Assembly: GCA_947383835.1 (NCBI GenBank)
Contig: CANDEV010000003.1
Coordinates: 124,001 to 188,000 of the forward strand
DNA: 64,000 bases
Origin: an uncultured Clostridia bacterium
Lineage (GTDB): Bacteria; Bacillota; Clostridia; Oscillospirales; Ruminococcaceae
Direction of reading: 5' to 3'
In this document: one piece after another, positions 42,817-51,406 of the stretch
Layout of the letters: each line of letters starts with the position of its first letter
Numbering within the stretch: the stretch's first letter is position 1
Notes under the pieces: generated by a model
Seen by the model: only the letters and a program-made list of their open reading frames with translations
Database searches by the model: none
What the model was told of the DNA's origin: nothing
Program-made: the position numbers and the translations under genes

Positions 42817-43272
42817 ATGCTTGATTTTGAAAACATGGACAAACGGCTTATAGCGTATGTAAACATTTTTATATGTGCAAATCGTTTGCAGGCTTTAATG
42901 GACAAGGGCATGGAGGATATTACCGCAAAGCAATGGCTTGCGCTGACGGTCATGGAGGCTTTCCCAGAACCGCCTACCCTTAAAGAGCTTTCCGAAATTT
43001 CAGGGGTAACACATCAGAGCATGAGACAGATAATCGACAGGCTTGCCGAGCGCGGTTTGTTGGAAGTTGTTCCCGACGAAAGGGATAAGCGCGCTATACG
43101 TCTGGTAAAAACAAAGTCCGCGGATAAGCTTCGGGAACGCGATTCAAGGCGAAATTACAGCTTTGTGTTCGAGCTTTTTTCCTGCCTTGAGGAGGAAGAA
43201 GCGGCGGCATTTTGCTCTGCATTGGAAAAGCTGTGCAAAAAACTGAATGAATTAAAGGAGGAACAAAAATGA
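42817..43272 (+). CDS. MarR-family transcriptional regulator
   Basis: 151 residues. The start is 42817 because the ATG at 42802 overlaps the GGAGGAG ribosome site. Winged helix at residues about 45-105: TLKELSEISGVTHQSMRQIIDRLAERGLLEVVPDERDKRAIRLV, including the DxRxxR wing. It overlaps the flavodoxin gene by four bases (ATGA) and probably represses this two-gene operon. Confidence 0.9.
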   Translation: MLDFENMDKRLIAYVNIFICANRLQALMDKGMEDITAKQWLALTVMEAFPEPPTLKELSEISGVTHQSMRQIIDRLAERGLLEVVPDERDKRAIRLVKTKSADKLRERDSRRNYSFVFELFSCLEEEEAAAFCSALEKLCKKLNELKEEQK

Positions 43273-43784
43273 AAGTTATCGTTGCGTACAAATCAAAATA
43301 CGGTTATACAAAAAAGTATGCGGAATGGATAGCGGAGACTCTTGGCTGCGATATTAAGGAGAACGCCTCTTTGGCGGACGTTGCCGGGTACGATACTGTA
43401 ATATGCGGCGGAGGTATTTATGCGGGCAGGATAAACGGCGCAAAGCTTATCACTAAAAATCTCGGAAGGCTTGCGGGAAAAAAGCTTGTCCTTTTTGCCG
43501 TTGGGTCGAGCGCGGGACGTTCAGGGGAGCTTGAAGCGTTTTGGGAAAAGGCTTTGGAAGAAAATGTGAGAGAACAAGTCCCGCACTTTTATCTTCGGGG
43601 CGGTTTCGATTACGGCAGACTGGGGCGTATTGACAGAATGATGATGGATATGCTGAAGAAAATGCTGCTGAAAAAGGACTTGCTTACCGATGACGATAAG
43701 GGTCTGCTTGCGGCATATGAGACTCCTGTTGATTTTACCGACAGGGAAAATCTTAATGAGCTGCTCCAAATTTTTCCCAAATAA
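43269..43784 (+). CDS. Flavodoxin-domain protein
   Basis: 171 residues. KVIVAYKSKYGYTKKYAEWIAE is the FMN phosphate-binding loop, CGGGIYAGR a later loop, and VGSSAGRSGE follows. This is the HemG/menaquinone-dependent-oxidase-like flavodoxin branch found as stand-alone proteins in anaerobes. Start overlaps the marR stop, so translation is coupled. With the nearby divergent flavodoxin-ferredoxin it suggests a redox-stress locus. Confidence 0.85.
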   Translation: MKVIVAYKSKYGYTKKYAEWIAETLGCDIKENASLADVAGYDTVICGGGIYAGRINGAKLITKNLGRLAGKKLVLFAVGSSAGRSGELEAFWEKALEENVREQVPHFYLRGGFDYGRLGRIDRMMMDMLKKMLLKKDLLTDDDKGLLAAYETPVDFTDRENLNELLQIFPK

Positions 43785-43809
43785 AATATGAGAAATTATT
43801 GAAAAGCTA

Positions 43810-43853
43810 TTGACTTCCGTCCAAAAAAATGTTAAAATAAGAAAAAATGTTCG
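43810..43853 (+). promoter_or_regulatory. recA promoter with LexA (SOS) box
   Basis: TTGACT (43810-43815), 17 bases, TAAAAT (43833-43838). AGAAAAAATGTTCG (43840-43853) matches the Gram-positive SOS box CGAACATATGTTCG at 11 of 14 positions, right after the -10 box, as expected for LexA-repressed recA. Confidence 0.75.
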
Positions 43854-43874
43854 ATTTTGCTACGGAGGTAAATT

Positions 43875-45128
43875 ATGGCAGAGAAGAAAAAAGCTGAAAA
43901 AAAAGAAGCGGTGGTAAAGCTTACCAATGCCGATGAAAAGAAAAAAGCCCTGGAGGCGGCGATCGCACACATTGAAAAGCAGTACGGCAAGGGCGCGGTC
44001 ATGAAGCTGGGGCAGGCGGCGGACTTTAATGTGGACGCTATCCCGACAGGGTCTATGACCTTGGACTTGGCTCTCGGTATCGGCGGCGTTCCGAGAGGAA
44101 GAATTGTTGAGATTTTCGGACCTGAAAGCTCCGGTAAGACTACGGTTGCTTTGCAGATTGTCGCCGAAGCGCAGAAAATCGGCGGCGAGGTGGCTTTTGT
44201 GGACGTTGAGCACGCTCTCGACCCGGTTTACGCAAAGGCGTTGGGGGTTGACATCGACAATATGCTGGTCTCTCAGCCCGACAGCGGCGAGCAGGCCCTT
44301 GAGATCGCCGAGGCTCTTGTCCGTTCGGGAGCGCTGGACGTTATCGTCCTCGACTCGGTGGCGGCAATGGTCACAAAAGCCGAGATAGACGGCGAAATGG
44401 GCGACACCCACGTGGGTCAGCTTGCAAGGCTTATGTCACAGGCCATGAGAAAGCTTACGTCGGTAATTTCCAAATCAAACTGCGTGGCAATCTTTATCAA
44501 TCAGGTGCGTGAGAAGATCGGCGTTATCTACGGCAACCCCGAAACTACTCCGGGCGGTCGGGCGCTGAAATTTTACAGCTCTGTCAGAATTGAAGTCCGC
44601 AAGGGCGAGGCAATCAAGGTAGGCTCTGATATTGTGGGAAACAGAACGAAGTGTAAGGTTGTTAAAAACAAGGTCTCTCCGCCATTTAAAGAGGCGGAAT
44701 TCGATATGCTGTTCGGCAAAGGTATCTCACGTACGGGCGAAGTCGTGGACATTGCCACGTCGCTTGACATTATACATAAGAGCGGAGCATGGTTCTCATA
44801 TCAGGGCAATAAGATAGGACAGGGTCGTGAAAACACCAAAAAATGGCTTACTGAAAATCCCGAGGCTATGAAAGAGATCGAGGCTCAGATAAAGGAAAAA
44901 TCCGCGGAAGTGGTGCTGGTTTCCAAAAAGAGCAAGAAAGAAGCCGCTGTTCAGGACGCTGCTGCCGAGGCTGAAAGCTACGCGGACGAAAACTATGAGG
45001 AGCCTGTTATTGAGGAAGAAGCTCCCGCGGAGGAACCCCCTGCCCCCAAATCTAAGGGCAAAAAGTCTGCCGTGGACGTTATCATTGACGCCGACGACGA
45101 CTTTGAGGAATTTACTCCCGTTAAATAA
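43875..45128 (+). CDS. recA: Recombinase RecA
   Basis: 417 residues behind GGAGG. Walker A GPESSGKT at residues 82-89, VDVEHALDP, and the loop-2 region NQVREKIGV. The N-terminus has a Lys/Glu-rich extension of about 20 residues, and the C-terminus a long acidic tail (ENYEEPVIEEEAPAEEPP), longer than in E. coli. It catalyses strand exchange and activates LexA cleavage. recX follows two bases downstream. Confidence 0.97.
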   Translation: MAEKKKAEKKEAVVKLTNADEKKKALEAAIAHIEKQYGKGAVMKLGQAADFNVDAIPTGSMTLDLALGIGGVPRGRIVEIFGPESSGKTTVALQIVAEAQKIGGEVAFVDVEHALDPVYAKALGVDIDNMLVSQPDSGEQALEIAEALVRSGALDVIVLDSVAAMVTKAEIDGEMGDTHVGQLARLMSQAMRKLTSVISKSNCVAIFINQVREKIGVIYGNPETTPGGRALKFYSSVRIEVRKGEAIKVGSDIVGNRTKCKVVKNKVSPPFKEAEFDMLFGKGISRTGEVVDIATSLDIIHKSGAWFSYQGNKIGQGRENTKKWLTENPEAMKEIEAQIKEKSAEVVLVSKKSKKEAAVQDAAAEAESYADENYEEPVIEEEAPAEEPPAPKSKGKKSAVDVIIDADDDFEEFTPVK

Positions 45129-45130
45129 TT

Positions 45131-45754
45131 ATGAGAATTACAGAAATATCCAAATACAAGGGCAGCACAATGTGCGTGATTTTTGACGACGATGAGCGGC
45201 GGATCTACGTCCACGAAAAAATCGCTGCCGAGTACCATTTAAAAGAGGGCTTAAACGTCCCCGAGGAGGCTGTGGAGGAAATCGTCGCCGCCAACGATTA
45301 CCGCAGGGCAAGGGAGCGGGCTTTGTATCTTTTGGACGTGCGGGACTACAGCTTTGTGGAGCTTTACCAAAAGCTTGAAAAAAATTACGACGAGGACGTC
45401 TGCCTGAAGGTTTGCAAAAACATGGCGGAGCTGCGGCTCATCAACGACAGGCGTTACGGGGAATCGCTGGCGCGGCAGCTTTTCGAGATAAAGCGTGTGG
45501 GAATGTTCAAGGCTAAGCAGGAGCTTAAGCGCAGGGGGCTTTCCGAAAAGATAATCGAGGAAGTTACCGAGCCCTACGCCGACGAGGAGGAAAGCTTTTC
45601 CCGCTTAGAGGAGCTTGTGGAGCGGAAGTATGAGCGTTACCTTACCGATGAAAAGGGTGTGAAAAAGGTGAAAAACGCGCTTTTGCGGCAGGGGTACCGT
45701 TATGCGGAGATAAACGCGGTGCTTGATCTGTACGATCTTGATTTTGAAGACTGA
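45131..45754 (+). CDS. recX: Regulatory protein RecX
   Basis: 207 residues. It has three repeated three-helix motifs, e.g. ARERALYLLDVRDYSFVELYQKL and AELRLINDRRYGESLARQLFEIKRVGMFKAKQELKRRGL, the RecX hallmark. RecX limits RecA filament growth. It is immediately downstream of recA with a two-base gap, so it is co-transcribed. Confidence 0.92.
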   Translation: MRITEISKYKGSTMCVIFDDDERRIYVHEKIAAEYHLKEGLNVPEEAVEEIVAANDYRRARERALYLLDVRDYSFVELYQKLEKNYDEDVCLKVCKNMAELRLINDRRYGESLARQLFEIKRVGMFKAKQELKRRGLSEKIIEEVTEPYADEEESFSRLEELVERKYERYLTDEKGVKKVKNALLRQGYRYAEINAVLDLYDLDFED

Positions 45755-45794
45755 GTGTAAAAAAGCTTTAATAAATTTTAGGAGGATTTTTATA

Positions 45795-46565
45795 ATGCAG
45801 GGATTGACGGAAACTGAACTAATAAAAGCTTTTACGGAGATTGGCATAAATCAGGGAACAGAGCTTGAAGTACACAGCTCACTAAGCAGCTTCGGATATG
45901 TGGAGGGTGGTGCGGATACCGTTATTTCCGCACTGAAAAAGTGCTGTGGAGACAGCGGAAGTATTTTTATGCCTGCGCTGAGGCTCAGTAAAAATATGGA
46001 GCTTACCGAAAAAGACAAAAGTCTCGGAATTACCGCAAAAATCAAAATTCTGCCCCCCGACTGTACCAGAACGGCAATGGGAATTATTGCCGACACATTC
46101 AGAAATATGCCTGATACGAAAACAGGCGGTGGAATTATGAGAATTTCGGGTTGGGGGAAAAACGCTGATAAAGCCGTTATGGGAGGTCTCGATTGGGTAA
46201 TTAACAACGGCGGAATGGCTTTGCTCCTCGGAGTTGATATATACAAGCTTACTGCGATGCACTATGCCGAAAATGCTTTGCCGAAAGAAATAACCGATAT
46301 ATTTGCGCCGAGCGAGGAAGCAAATAAACTGTATCCTTCTGATAAATGGCTGATAGAAGCGGGAGAGCCGCCTGTCAAAGCATGGTATACAATACAGGAT
46401 ATGGCGTATCAAAACGGATTTATAAAGGGCGGTCATATCGGTAAATGCAAGTATATGTTTTTTAAAATTTCAGACGTTGTCGGTCTTTATCATCGTGAGC
46501 TTTTGCGTGATCCGTTCAAGCTGTACGGTTTGAACTTTGGGGATGGTGGCAAAAAATGTCTTTAA
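45795..46565 (+). CDS. AAC(3)-family aminoglycoside N-acetyltransferase-like protein
   Basis: 256 residues from 45795 behind TTAGGAGG. EVHSSLSSFGYVEGGADTVISAL near residues 23-45 is the AAC(3) signature, and HYAENALP with the family's conserved His lies near residue 157. It could acetylate the 3-amino group of aminoglycosides or another amine; many chromosomal family members have no proven resistance role. It overlaps phzF by ten bases. Confidence 0.85.
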   Translation: MQGLTETELIKAFTEIGINQGTELEVHSSLSSFGYVEGGADTVISALKKCCGDSGSIFMPALRLSKNMELTEKDKSLGITAKIKILPPDCTRTAMGIIADTFRNMPDTKTGGGIMRISGWGKNADKAVMGGLDWVINNGGMALLLGVDIYKLTAMHYAENALPKEITDIFAPSEEANKLYPSDKWLIEAGEPPVKAWYTIQDMAYQNGFIKGGHIGKCKYMFFKISDVVGLYHRELLRDPFKLYGLNFGDGGKKCL

Positions 46566-47335
46566 AATATTATATTGCCGACGCTTTCACGGGGAGAATT
46601 TTTAAAGGAAATCCTGCGGGCGTGTGCTTCTCCGACAGGGAACTGTCCGCGGAGACAATGCAGAAAATTGCTTTTGAAAACAATCTCTCGGAAACGGCAT
46701 TTGCTGTCAAATGCGGCGATAAGTACAATTTAAGGTGGTTTACACCGCTGTTTGAGATAGACCTTTGCGGTCATGCGACCCTTGCGGCTGCTTTTATTTT
46801 GATGAATTTTGTTGAGCCGTCTTTGAACGAGGTGCGTTTCAGTACAGTAAGCGGCGAGATAGCTGTTAAGCGTAACGGTGATTTGTACGAAATGCGGTTC
46901 CCCGAAAGAACACCTGAAAAAATTGAAGCGGCTGCCGAAATTATTGAGGCTTTGGGACTTGTTCCCGATGAGGTATATTCGGGTCGGGACTTATTTGCCG
47001 TTCTGAAAAATGAGGAAGATGTACGGAATTTTTCTCCGAACTATGAAAAGCTTGGAAAGCTTGATAATTGGCTGGGTATTGCCGTTACGGCAAAGGGCGA
47101 AAAAGCGGACTTTGTATCAAGATTTTTCTGCCCCGAATTAAAGCTTGAAGACCCCGTCACAGGCTCGGCGCACAGCAGTCTTGTGCCGCTTTGGTGCAAA
47201 AAGCTTGGGAAAACCGTTTTTGAAGCGGAGCAGCTTTCAAGCCGCGGCGGTAAGCTTTACTGTGAACAGGGGGACGGCTTTGTGAAAATTTCGGGCAAAG
47301 CGGCTTTGTACTTAAAAGGGGAAATAATGGTTTAG
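46556..47335 (+). CDS. phzF: PhzF-family isomerase
   Basis: 259 residues. FKGNPAGVCF near the start, NLSETAFAV with the catalytic Glu, and DLCGHATLAAAF are the PhzF signature; the second half has DPVTGSAHSSLVPLW. PhzF-fold enzymes are isomerases/epimerases; no other phenazine gene is present, so phenazine synthesis is unlikely and the substrate is unknown. It overlaps the acetyltransferase gene, forming a two-gene operon that ends at a terminator. Confidence 0.88.
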   Translation: MSLKYYIADAFTGRIFKGNPAGVCFSDRELSAETMQKIAFENNLSETAFAVKCGDKYNLRWFTPLFEIDLCGHATLAAAFILMNFVEPSLNEVRFSTVSGEIAVKRNGDLYEMRFPERTPEKIEAAAEIIEALGLVPDEVYSGRDLFAVLKNEEDVRNFSPNYEKLGKLDNWLGIAVTAKGEKADFVSRFFCPELKLEDPVTGSAHSSLVPLWCKKLGKTVFEAEQLSSRGGKLYCEQGDGFVKISGKAALYLKGEIMV

Positions 47336-47345
47336 GAATATGCTT

Positions 47346-47383
47346 AACACAATTATTCTATGTTGAATAATTGTGTTATTTTT
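47346..47383 (+). terminator. Rho-independent terminator
   Basis: AACACAATTATTC (47346-47358) pairs with GAATAATTGTGTT (47365-47377), then ATTTTTG. Confidence 0.9.
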
Positions 47384-47422
47384 GCAAAAATTTAAATGCA
47401 ACACAAGTTTAAACGTATTTAT

Positions 47423-47505
47423 CCCGCCCCTTGATAGGGGTTTGAAAAAATTAGAAAATATTGTATATAGCATTGGGGTAGAACAAACGTGCAGGCTCAG
47501 CCTGC
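47423..47505 (-). repeat. Dispersed 85-bp repeat, copy A
   Basis: Read on the minus strand: GCAGGCTGAGCCTGC, then TTGTTCTACCCCAATG, and CCCCTATCAAGGGGCGGG. The same blocks occur in copy B (49690-49773, plus strand), and partly in copy C (63294-63356). The inner spacer differs between copies. On the plus strand the GCAGGCTCAGCCTGC palindrome is followed by T7 and may act as a terminator. Confidence 0.8.
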
Positions 47506-47636
47506 TTTTTTTGCGGAAATTTCTTTATTTGTATTGAAATAAACGAAAAAATGTGATATACTAAATTTATATATGTTTGCAAGTGAAAAATAAGTTTGTA
47601 AATTTGCTGACGAATAAATTTAAAGGAGCAGTGATC

Positions 47637-47990
47637 ATGCTGACTGTTGAAAATCATCTCGGAACTATCGGTATATCCGAGGAGTACCTTACTTCCCTTA
47701 TCGGTTATACCGCCTCTGCCTGCTTCGGCGTGGCGGGGCTTAATACCGCCGAAAAAAAGCGGGGACTTCTCTCCGTTTTCAAAAAGGCTGAAATTGGCAG
47801 AAAAAAATGCGTCAAGCTTAGCACCCGAAACGGCAAGCTTGTTATAGGTCTTCATATCACGGTGGTTTTCGGCACGAATATTCCTGCTGTTACAGATAGT
47901 CTTGTTCATAAGGTACGTTACACTATAGAGGAAAAAACAGGTCTTGAAGTGGGAAAAATTACCGTATACATTGACGGAATGAAATCATAA
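47637..47990 (+). CDS. Asp23/Gls24-family protein
   Basis: 117 residues from 47637 behind AAGGAG. ENHLGTIGISEEYLTSLIGYTASACFGVAGL is the Asp23 start, followed by KITVYIDGMKS near the end. Asp23/Gls24 proteins are envelope-stress or membrane-associated proteins of Gram-positive bacteria and stand beside the DAK2-type fatty acid kinase gene in most of them, as here. Confidence 0.9.
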   Translation: MLTVENHLGTIGISEEYLTSLIGYTASACFGVAGLNTAEKKRGLLSVFKKAEIGRKKCVKLSTRNGKLVIGLHITVVFGTNIPAVTDSLVHKVRYTIEEKTGLEVGKITVYIDGMKS

Positions 47991-48048
47991 ATTTGAAAGG
48001 AGAAGCTCCAATCAGTTTGTCTTTAGGTATTTGGAGCAGTGCGGCAAA

Positions 48049-49698
48049 ATGATAACAGGTAAAATTTTAAAGGACGCGTTTATCTCGGGCGCGGTTTCAA
48101 TTGCAAATAAAAAAAGCGAGGTTGACAGGCTGAACGTTTACCCTGTCCCCGACGGCGACACGGGTACAAATATGTCTATGACCATGGGCAACGCCCTCCG
48201 CGAGCTTAATGTTATGGAGGACGGAGCGACCGCTGCTCAGGTGGCGGACGCGGTGGCTTCAGCTCTTTTGAGGGGCGCACGAGGCAACTCCGGCGTTATC
48301 CTTTCCCTTATTTTCAGGGGTTTCTCAAAGGCTTTCAAGGGAAAGAACGAGGTCTCCTGCGAGGATTTCTGCAAGGCTTTGGAGCTTGGTGTGGAGGGCG
48401 CTTACAAGGCGGTAATGTCCCCCACTGAGGGTACTATCCTTACCGTTGCAAGGCTCGCTTCAGAAAAGGCAAAGCGCACCGTTAATTCTACAAATGATGT
48501 GGTTGCTCTTTGGAGCGACGTTTGCACAGAAGCAAAGGCAGCTTTGGACAATACTCCAAACCTGCTGCCTGTGCTAAAAAAGGCTGGCGTTGTGGACGCG
48601 GGCGGAATGGGTCTGTACGTGATATGGACTGCTATGCTGGAGGTTTTTAAGGGCAACGCTCCCGTAATGCCGCTTGACGCTCCCAAAACGGAGACGGTGA
48701 CGGTCGCCGACCCAACCGTTGTAGGTGATTTTGACGAGGAGATAACTCACACCTACTGCACCGAATTTATCGTCCGCAAAGCCGCAGGCTGCAAGGACGC
48801 CGCCGCTTTAAGGGCTTTTTTGGAAACTATCGGCGATTGTGTGGTCGCGGTTGACGACGACGATATTATAAAGGTGCACGTCCACACGGAGCACCCCGGT
48901 CAGGCTATCGAGGAGGGACTGCTTTTCGGTTCTCTCATCAATTTGAAGATAGACAATATGCGCTATCAGCATGAAAATAAGGCTAAGGAGGCCGCTGCTG
49001 CCAAAAAGCAGAGCTTTACTCCCGCCGCACCCGAAAAGCCTTTCGGATTTGTTGCGGTTGCAAGCGGAGCGGGTATCGAGGAGCTTTTCCGCAACCTCGG
49101 CGCGGACTGTATCGTCCGCGGAGGTCAGACAATGAACCCGTCAACGGATGACATTTTGCAGGCTGTTATGGCTGTCCCCGCGGAGACGGTTTTCGTCCTG
49201 CCGAACAATAAAAATATCATCATGGCTGCGGAACAGGCTGTGAAGCTTGCGGACAGAAAGGTCTGTGTGCTTCAGTCGCGCACAATTCCGCAGGGAATTA
49301 CGGCAATGATGAACTTTGACCCGGACGCTGATTTTGACACGAACCGTCTTAACATGACAAAGAGTCTTGACAACGTTTCCACGGGGCTTGTAACCTTTGC
49401 TGCCCGCGACAGCGATTTTGAGGGACACGAGATAAAGCAAGGGGAAATACTTGCGCTTTCGGGAGGCAAGCTTGCCTTTACCGAGAAGGACGTGTCCAAG
49501 GCGGCTTACAAGCTTACCAAAAAGCTTATGAACGGCAGTTCTTCATATATTACGCTTATTTACGGCGCGGACGTTGCAGAGGAAAAGGCGCAGCAGGTTT
49601 ACGAGCAGGTCAAGGCAAAATTTGACAACGCCGAGGTAATGCTAATCAACGGCGGTCAGCCTGTGTACTATTATATTATTTCCGTGGAAGCAGGCTGA
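48049..49698 (+). CDS. fakA: DAK2-domain fatty acid kinase (FakA-like)
   Basis: 549 residues from the ATG at 48049, preceded by TTGGAG; a TTG at 48031 is an alternative. N-terminal DhaL domain: NVYPVPDGDTGTNMSMTMGNAL binds Mg-ATP, and ALLRGARGNSGVILS follows. Middle FakA domain and C-terminal DegV-like part (CIVRGGQTMNPSTDDILQAV). FakA phosphorylates fatty acids held by FakB proteins for phospholipid synthesis. No fakB is nearby. Its last codons and stop overlap repeat copy B. Confidence 0.9.
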   Translation: MITGKILKDAFISGAVSIANKKSEVDRLNVYPVPDGDTGTNMSMTMGNALRELNVMEDGATAAQVADAVASALLRGARGNSGVILSLIFRGFSKAFKGKNEVSCEDFCKALELGVEGAYKAVMSPTEGTILTVARLASEKAKRTVNSTNDVVALWSDVCTEAKAALDNTPNLLPVLKKAGVVDAGGMGLYVIWTAMLEVFKGNAPVMPLDAPKTETVTVADPTVVGDFDEEITHTYCTEFIVRKAAGCKDAAALRAFLETIGDCVVAVDDDDIIKVHVHTEHPGQAIEEGLLFGSLINLKIDNMRYQHENKAKEAAAAKKQSFTPAAPEKPFGFVAVASGAGIEELFRNLGADCIVRGGQTMNPSTDDILQAVMAVPAETVFVLPNNKNIIMAAEQAVKLADRKVCVLQSRTIPQGITAMMNFDPDADFDTNRLNMTKSLDNVSTGLVTFAARDSDFEGHEIKQGEILALSGGKLAFTEKDVSKAAYKLTKKLMNGSSSYITLIYGADVAEEKAQQVYEQVKAKFDNAEVMLINGGQPVYYYIISVEAG

Positions 49699-49773
49699 GC
49701 CTGCACCCTTGTTCTACCCCAATGCAGGATACGAATTGCTTTAAATCTGCATAGCCCCTATCAAGGGGGCGGG
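49690..49773 (+). repeat. Dispersed 85-bp repeat, copy B
   Basis: GCAGGCTGAGCCTGC (49690-49704) includes the fakA stop codon; then GTTCTACCCCAATGCAGGAT, and CCCCTATCAAGGGGG with GCGGG. It is an inverted copy of A, so A and B flank the asp23-fakA operon. Confidence 0.8.
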
Positions 49774-49827
49774 TGAGATGCTACAGAATGTATACTATCG
49801 ATAGAATATACTAAAGGTATTTTAAAT

Positions 49828-50484
49828 ATGAAAAAAATAAGCATTGTTACAGGACATTACGGGTCGGGAAAAACCAATTTTTCTGCCAATATTGCCGTAA
49901 AGCTTGCGGAAAGCGGTGAAAAGGTCACGGTGGTGGACTTGGACATCGTCAACCCATACTTCCGTTCCGCCGATTTCGGGGAGCTGTTCGGCAGCAAAAA
50001 TATCGAGCTTGTTGCTCCTATGTACGCAAATTCAAATTTGGACATTCCTGCCATTTCTTTTGATTTGGAGCGTATCGCCTCCGAAAAAGGTTACCTTATA
50101 ATTGACGTTGGCGGCGATGACGCTGGTGCTGTCGCTTTGGGACGTTACAAAACCGCCTTTGAAAAGCTTGCGGGAGATACGGCAATGCTCTATGTTGTGA
50201 ATTGCCGCCGTTTCCTCACAAGCACGGCGGAGGAGGCGTTGTCCCTTATGTACGAGATCGAAGCCGCCGCGGGAATGAAGCATACCGCTGTTGTGAATAA
50301 CACAAACCTGCTTTACGAAACTACGGCGGAGGTTTTGGAGGAATCCGAAAGCTTTGCGGAGGAAATTGCGGAAAAGGCGGGGCTGCCAATAGAGTACACC
50401 TGCGTACCGTTGGGGATTTCCGCAAAGGTCACAAAGCCGTTTCCCGTGGAGATATACGTCAAAAAGATCTGGGAGGAATACTAA
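49828..50484 (+). CDS. ParA/CobQ-type P-loop ATPase
   Basis: 218 residues. It opens KISIVTGHYGSGKTNFSANIAVKLA, a P-loop, with VVDLDIVNPYFRSAD as the deviant-Walker-type Asp, then LIIDVGGDDAGAVALG. It belongs to the CobQ/CobB/MinD/ParA superfamily, in a branch seen near 2-oxoacid oxidoreductase genes in Clostridia. Its exact role is unknown. Its stop codon TAA is the start of MITE copy M1 (TACTAAT). Confidence 0.85.
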   Translation: MKKISIVTGHYGSGKTNFSANIAVKLAESGEKVTVVDLDIVNPYFRSADFGELFGSKNIELVAPMYANSNLDIPAISFDLERIASEKGYLIIDVGGDDAGAVALGRYKTAFEKLAGDTAMLYVVNCRRFLTSTAEEALSLMYEIEAAAGMKHTAVVNNTNLLYETTAEVLEESESFAEEIAEKAGLPIEYTCVPLGISAKVTKPFPVEIYVKKIWEEY

Positions 50485-50579
50485 TTTGCTCCTAAAAGCG
50501 TAGGTAAAAAATCTGCGCAAAAATCATATATGCAAATTTTTGCTTGATTTTTTACACGCTTTTCAGTCACAAATTAGTA
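50479..50579. repeat. MITE-like palindromic repeat, copy M1
   Basis: About 101 bases, ends TACTAAT / ATTAGTA, with inner inverted blocks TAAAAAATCTGCGCAAAA and TTTTGCTTGATTTTTTA. It is in the same orientation as M4 and inverted relative to M2 and M3. It has no coding capacity and overlaps the stop codon of the ATPase gene. Confidence 0.85.
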
Positions 50580-50603
50580 TAAACCTTTGAAAGGGGTAAT
50601 TTT

Positions 50604-51368
50604 ATGGTAATTCTCGAACCGTTTTGGATATTGATCTTTTCCGCAAAAACTATGTGGATATTATTTGCGGTACTTTTGTTGCTTTGTATTGCCGACCTTT
50701 TTAAGCGGCACTTGCTTTCAAATACGGCGGTGTACTCCGTGACAATGCTGCTTGTTCCGCTTTCGCTGGTGGCGGCGGTGGGTGCGTTTTTTGCAAGCCT
50801 CGGCGGGACGAGTATCGGGAAGATAATTTTCACAATACTCGGCTGTCTTGCGCTGTTTGCGGTCTCCGCAACGGTTTATGTAAGGGGGAATATTTTCCCC
50901 GTTGATAAAAACAGGACTGAAAGGTCGCCGTATCTTGATACGGTCGCTCTGTACTCCGCGCGAAAGCTTATTGCCGTCGGACTTGCAGGCAACGTTATTT
51001 ACGGCGTACTGCTTGCTGTGAGTGCGGCGGAGGTACTTATGATGATAGGTATGTTTGTCACATCGGGAGCTATAATGCTGCTGCCTATAATGCTTCTTCT
51101 GCTGCTTGTGCCGTTTGTCAATATAATTGTGATAGCGTTTTTTCTTGTTATCGGGGCGGAATTTGTTGTCCTCGGCGTAACTGCGTTCATGACGCTGTTG
51201 CCTATTATAATGATAGCGAACGGCTGTATAAGGTACATACTCACCACCGACAAGACAAAGGGCAAAAAGGTGCTGTGGATATTTCTGTCGCTTATTCCCG
51301 CGTTTAATTTTGTGTACGGGATATGGTGTCTGACAAAGATAAACAAAAGCTTAAAGTGCAGCTACTGA
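50604..51368 (+). CDS. Multi-pass membrane protein, paralogue 1
   Basis: 254 residues behind AAAGGGG. About six hydrophobic helices; the C-terminal end NGCIRYILTTDKTKGKKVLWIFLSLIPAFNFVYGI is shared with the next gene, and so is an FKRHLLS segment near residue 35. No known family. The two paralogues lie in tandem before the oxidoreductase operon, but no direct link is visible. Confidence 0.7.
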   Translation: MVILEPFWILIFSAKTMWILFAVLLLLCIADLFKRHLLSNTAVYSVTMLLVPLSLVAAVGAFFASLGGTSIGKIIFTILGCLALFAVSATVYVRGNIFPVDKNRTERSPYLDTVALYSARKLIAVGLAGNVIYGVLLAVSAAEVLMMIGMFVTSGAIMLLPIMLLLLLVPFVNIIVIAFFLVIGAEFVVLGVTAFMTLLPIIMIANGCIRYILTTDKTKGKKVLWIFLSLIPAFNFVYGIWCLTKINKSLKCSY

Positions 51369-51406
51369 TTGTATATAAACAGACGAATTATACCAAAAGG
51401 AGATTT

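Noticed and set aside
45795..46565. Acquired antibiotic-resistance gene
   Set aside because: Composition and setting (operon with phzF, next to recA-recX) look chromosomal; AAC(3)-like folds are common in resident genes, so resistance is not claimed.
46556..47335. Phenazine biosynthesis locus
   Set aside because: Only the PhzF-fold protein is present; PhzF-like isomerases are common without phenazine genes.
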